Shown: positions 3,738 through 5,159 of the stretch, in pieces
Layout of the letters: every line of letters starts with the position of its first letter
How positions within the stretch are numbered: position 1 is the first letter of the stretch
Source of the DNA: Bacteriovoracales bacterium
GTDB lineage: Bacteria > Bdellovibrionota > Bacteriovoracia > Bacteriovoracales > Bacteriovoracaceae
Reading direction: 5' to 3'
Length of the DNA stretch: 5,159 bases
Assembly (NCBI GenBank): GCA_007117175.1
Contig: SKGZ01000222.1
Span: 1-5,159 of the forward strand
Made by a program: the position numbers and the translations under genes
Notes under the pieces: model-generated
What the model was told of the DNA's origin: nothing
Databases searched by the model: none
What the model saw: only the letters and a program-made list of their open reading frames with translations

Positions 3738-5159
3738 ATGAAAAACTTGATACTTCTTGTTTTAATATCTATTAGCTTTTCGGCTCAAAGTTTTAATTTT
3801 CAAAACTTCAAAGTTAAAAATCAATTGGCTGAACGCAATCAACTTTATGAACAGTATGATGACCCTAGTCAAATTCCAAACTCAGATCTAGAAAATTCCG
3901 ACTGGCAACTACTAGAAATTTTAAGCAGTGATTGGGAAGATCAAATTCCTCATAACCGTTCAAGCGATAGTCTTAACTCGCTACTTGAAAAAATACTCTC
4001 TCCGTACTTAGCTAGTATCTTTGAAGGGATCGGAAGAGAACAAGCCTTAAGAATAATACGTCTTAATCGTGAATTCAACCTTGGATCAGTCAATGAGCAA
4101 GGCTTTCAATGGCAAAGACCAATAGGAAGTTTTTCTATTCATGTTGATCGTCAGTTAAGACGTTTCTTACTGACCGACCAATGGATGGTCAAAGATATTT
4201 TTACTCTGACTATTGATGCTGAAACATTTTTAGGAGATTTGGTGAGTAAAGACCTTATTGATATTGATAGTGGAGTGATTCAAGCTTTTGCAGGTATCAA
4301 ATTTTCCAGGCATTATGAAAGTTATCATATCGCAGAAAATTTCTTTGAAGGACTCACCTCTCGATTGGACAAACTCTTTTTGCCATTTAATCAATTTCGC
4401 TTCCAAAGCCTACAAAAGTCTCAGATTGGAGATATTATTAAACAAACTGATCTCTTCAGTGCTCAAATCGGAGGACAAATCCGCTACCCCCTAGGCAATG
4501 TCTTTTCTGTCGGAGCTCGAGTCGCCGCTGAATACGAAAGCTCAAAGGAAATCTCCAGCAAAAAAGAAAGAAATCAATTAAAGATCAGTAAATCACAAAG
4601 TCGACAAGGGCGATTTGCTGTCGAGGGTTCTCTTGCTGCTGATTTTTTTAATTTAATTCACCTTACACTGCTATCATATGAAATGAGCTGGACTCATACT
4701 CGCAGTAGTGAAAGTCATTTAGTTTTCACTCGCAGCTCCTTAGAACATTTCTCTCAAAATGAATACGCTCAAAAACAACTCAATGCCCTGCTAAAAGACC
4801 AAAGTTTTGACGCCCACTTTATGTTACCCTATATTACAGGACATGAGATGGCACAAAGAACCGAATTTTCAGACCGATACGGTGTTCTAGTATGGGGAGG
4901 AGCTAGATTTCGAAGCAGTGAAGAAGTTCAACTGATCACCAGTCATCGTCACCTGCACTATCAAAGATCTGAATACAAACGACTTAATTTTCAAGAAAAT
5001 TTTGGTAGTAGAATTCTAGGATGGCTAAGTGGTAGTTTTTTAAACAGAAATACAGCAGTGGCACAAGATAGCTACGATGACTTTCAAGTTACAGTTGAGG
5101 CACGTGAGGATCGAGCTCAATTGACGGAACCTCCATCGGTACAAATTCTTACCAGTAAG
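3738..5159 (+). CDS. Unrecognised exported protein, N-terminal 474 residues, cut by window edge
   Basis: The frame is open from the ATG at 3738 to the last base, giving 474 residues without a stop; the C-terminus lies outside the window. I do not recognise a family. Residues 1-18 form a Sec signal peptide (Lys2, an LILLVLISISF core, then SAQS), with cleavage likely after Ala16 or Ser18 and no lipobox. I find no cysteine in the visible part and no long hydrophobic helix after the signal peptide, consistent with a periplasmic, outer-membrane or secreted protein. The first 90 mature residues are acidic and polar. From about residue 125 on there are several alternating polar/hydrophobic stretches (for example SAQIGGQIRYPL and RFAVEGSLAAD) that could be beta-strands, possibly a barrel, separated by a charged Lys/Ser-rich segment near 270-292. 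Codon use and composition resemble the neighbours. It is divergent from DUF493-gpsA. Function unknown. Confidence 0.85.
   Translation, partial: MKNLILLVLISISFSAQSFNFQNFKVKNQLAERNQLYEQYDDPSQIPNSDLENSDWQLLEILSSDWEDQIPHNRSSDSLNSLLEKILSPYLASIFEGIGREQALRIIRLNREFNLGSVNEQGFQWQRPIGSFSIHVDRQLRRFLLTDQWMVKDIFTLTIDAETFLGDLVSKDLIDIDSGVIQAFAGIKFSRHYESYHIAENFFEGLTSRLDKLFLPFNQFRFQSLQKSQIGDIIKQTDLFSAQIGGQIRYPLGNVFSVGARVAAEYESSKEISSKKERNQLKISKSQSRQGRFAVEGSLAADFFNLIHLTLLSYEMSWTHTRSSESHLVFTRSSLEHFSQNEYAQKQLNALLKDQSFDAHFMLPYITGHEMAQRTEFSDRYGVLVWGGARFRSSEEVQLITSHRHLHYQRSEYKRLNFQENFGSRILGWLSGSFLNRNTAVAQDSYDDFQVTVEAREDRAQLTEPPSVQILTSK

Noticed and set aside
4288..4494. Open frame of 68 codons on the plus strand
   Set aside because: Out-of-frame shadow of the long exported-protein gene, which stays open over the whole region.

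Overview
The window looks like an ordinary chromosomal stretch from an AT-rich Gram-negative bacterium (about 40 % G+C, judged by eye). Evidence for Gram-negative: a Blc-type outer-membrane lipocalin with a lipobox, two further genes with Sec signal peptides, and a GpsA plus a DUF493/YbeD-family protein. The combination of an S1/P1-type secreted nuclease, DUF493 and a long unrecognised exported protein would fit the Bdellovibrionota/Oligoflexia or another deep proteobacterial-type lineage. That placement is inference from general appearance and nothing here proves it. I see no tRNA, rRNA, insertion sequence, CRISPR array or phage gene, and no gene-free stretch longer than about 130 bases.

Layout. 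From the left edge to 756 (minus strand) lies the N-terminal part of a sodium/proton-dicarboxylate (or amino acid) symporter whose C-terminal half is outside the window. An 84-base divergent intergenic region (757-840) has two face-to-face promoters with abutting -35 boxes. One drives the symporter and the other a lipocalin lipoprotein (841-1365, plus). The lipocalin converges with an S1/P1 nuclease gene (1359-2189, minus), and their 3' ends overlap by 7 bases. A 156-base spacer, counted from the preferred nuclease start, holds a weak terminator and the nuclease promoter. It is followed on the minus strand by gpsA (2346-3377, GTG start) and a DUF493 gene (3374-3631), which overlap as GTGA and form a two-gene operon. 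A second divergent region (3632-3737) separates that operon from a long plus-strand gene for an unrecognised exported protein that runs off the right edge.

Function. gpsA makes sn-glycerol-3-phosphate for phospholipid synthesis. The lipocalin is probably a periplasm-facing lipid-binding lipoprotein, the nuclease is a secreted trinuclear-zinc enzyme that degrades nucleic acid, and the symporter imports C4-dicarboxylates or acidic amino acids. Apart from the DUF493-gpsA pair the genes look like neighbours, not one pathway.

The most unusual points are a run of ten G residues encoding the nucleotide-binding glycine motif of gpsA, and a repeated geometry (-10-like hexamer, exactly six bases, start codon) at three genes that suggests leaderless transcripts. 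I did not find convincing evidence of a new multi-gene system.
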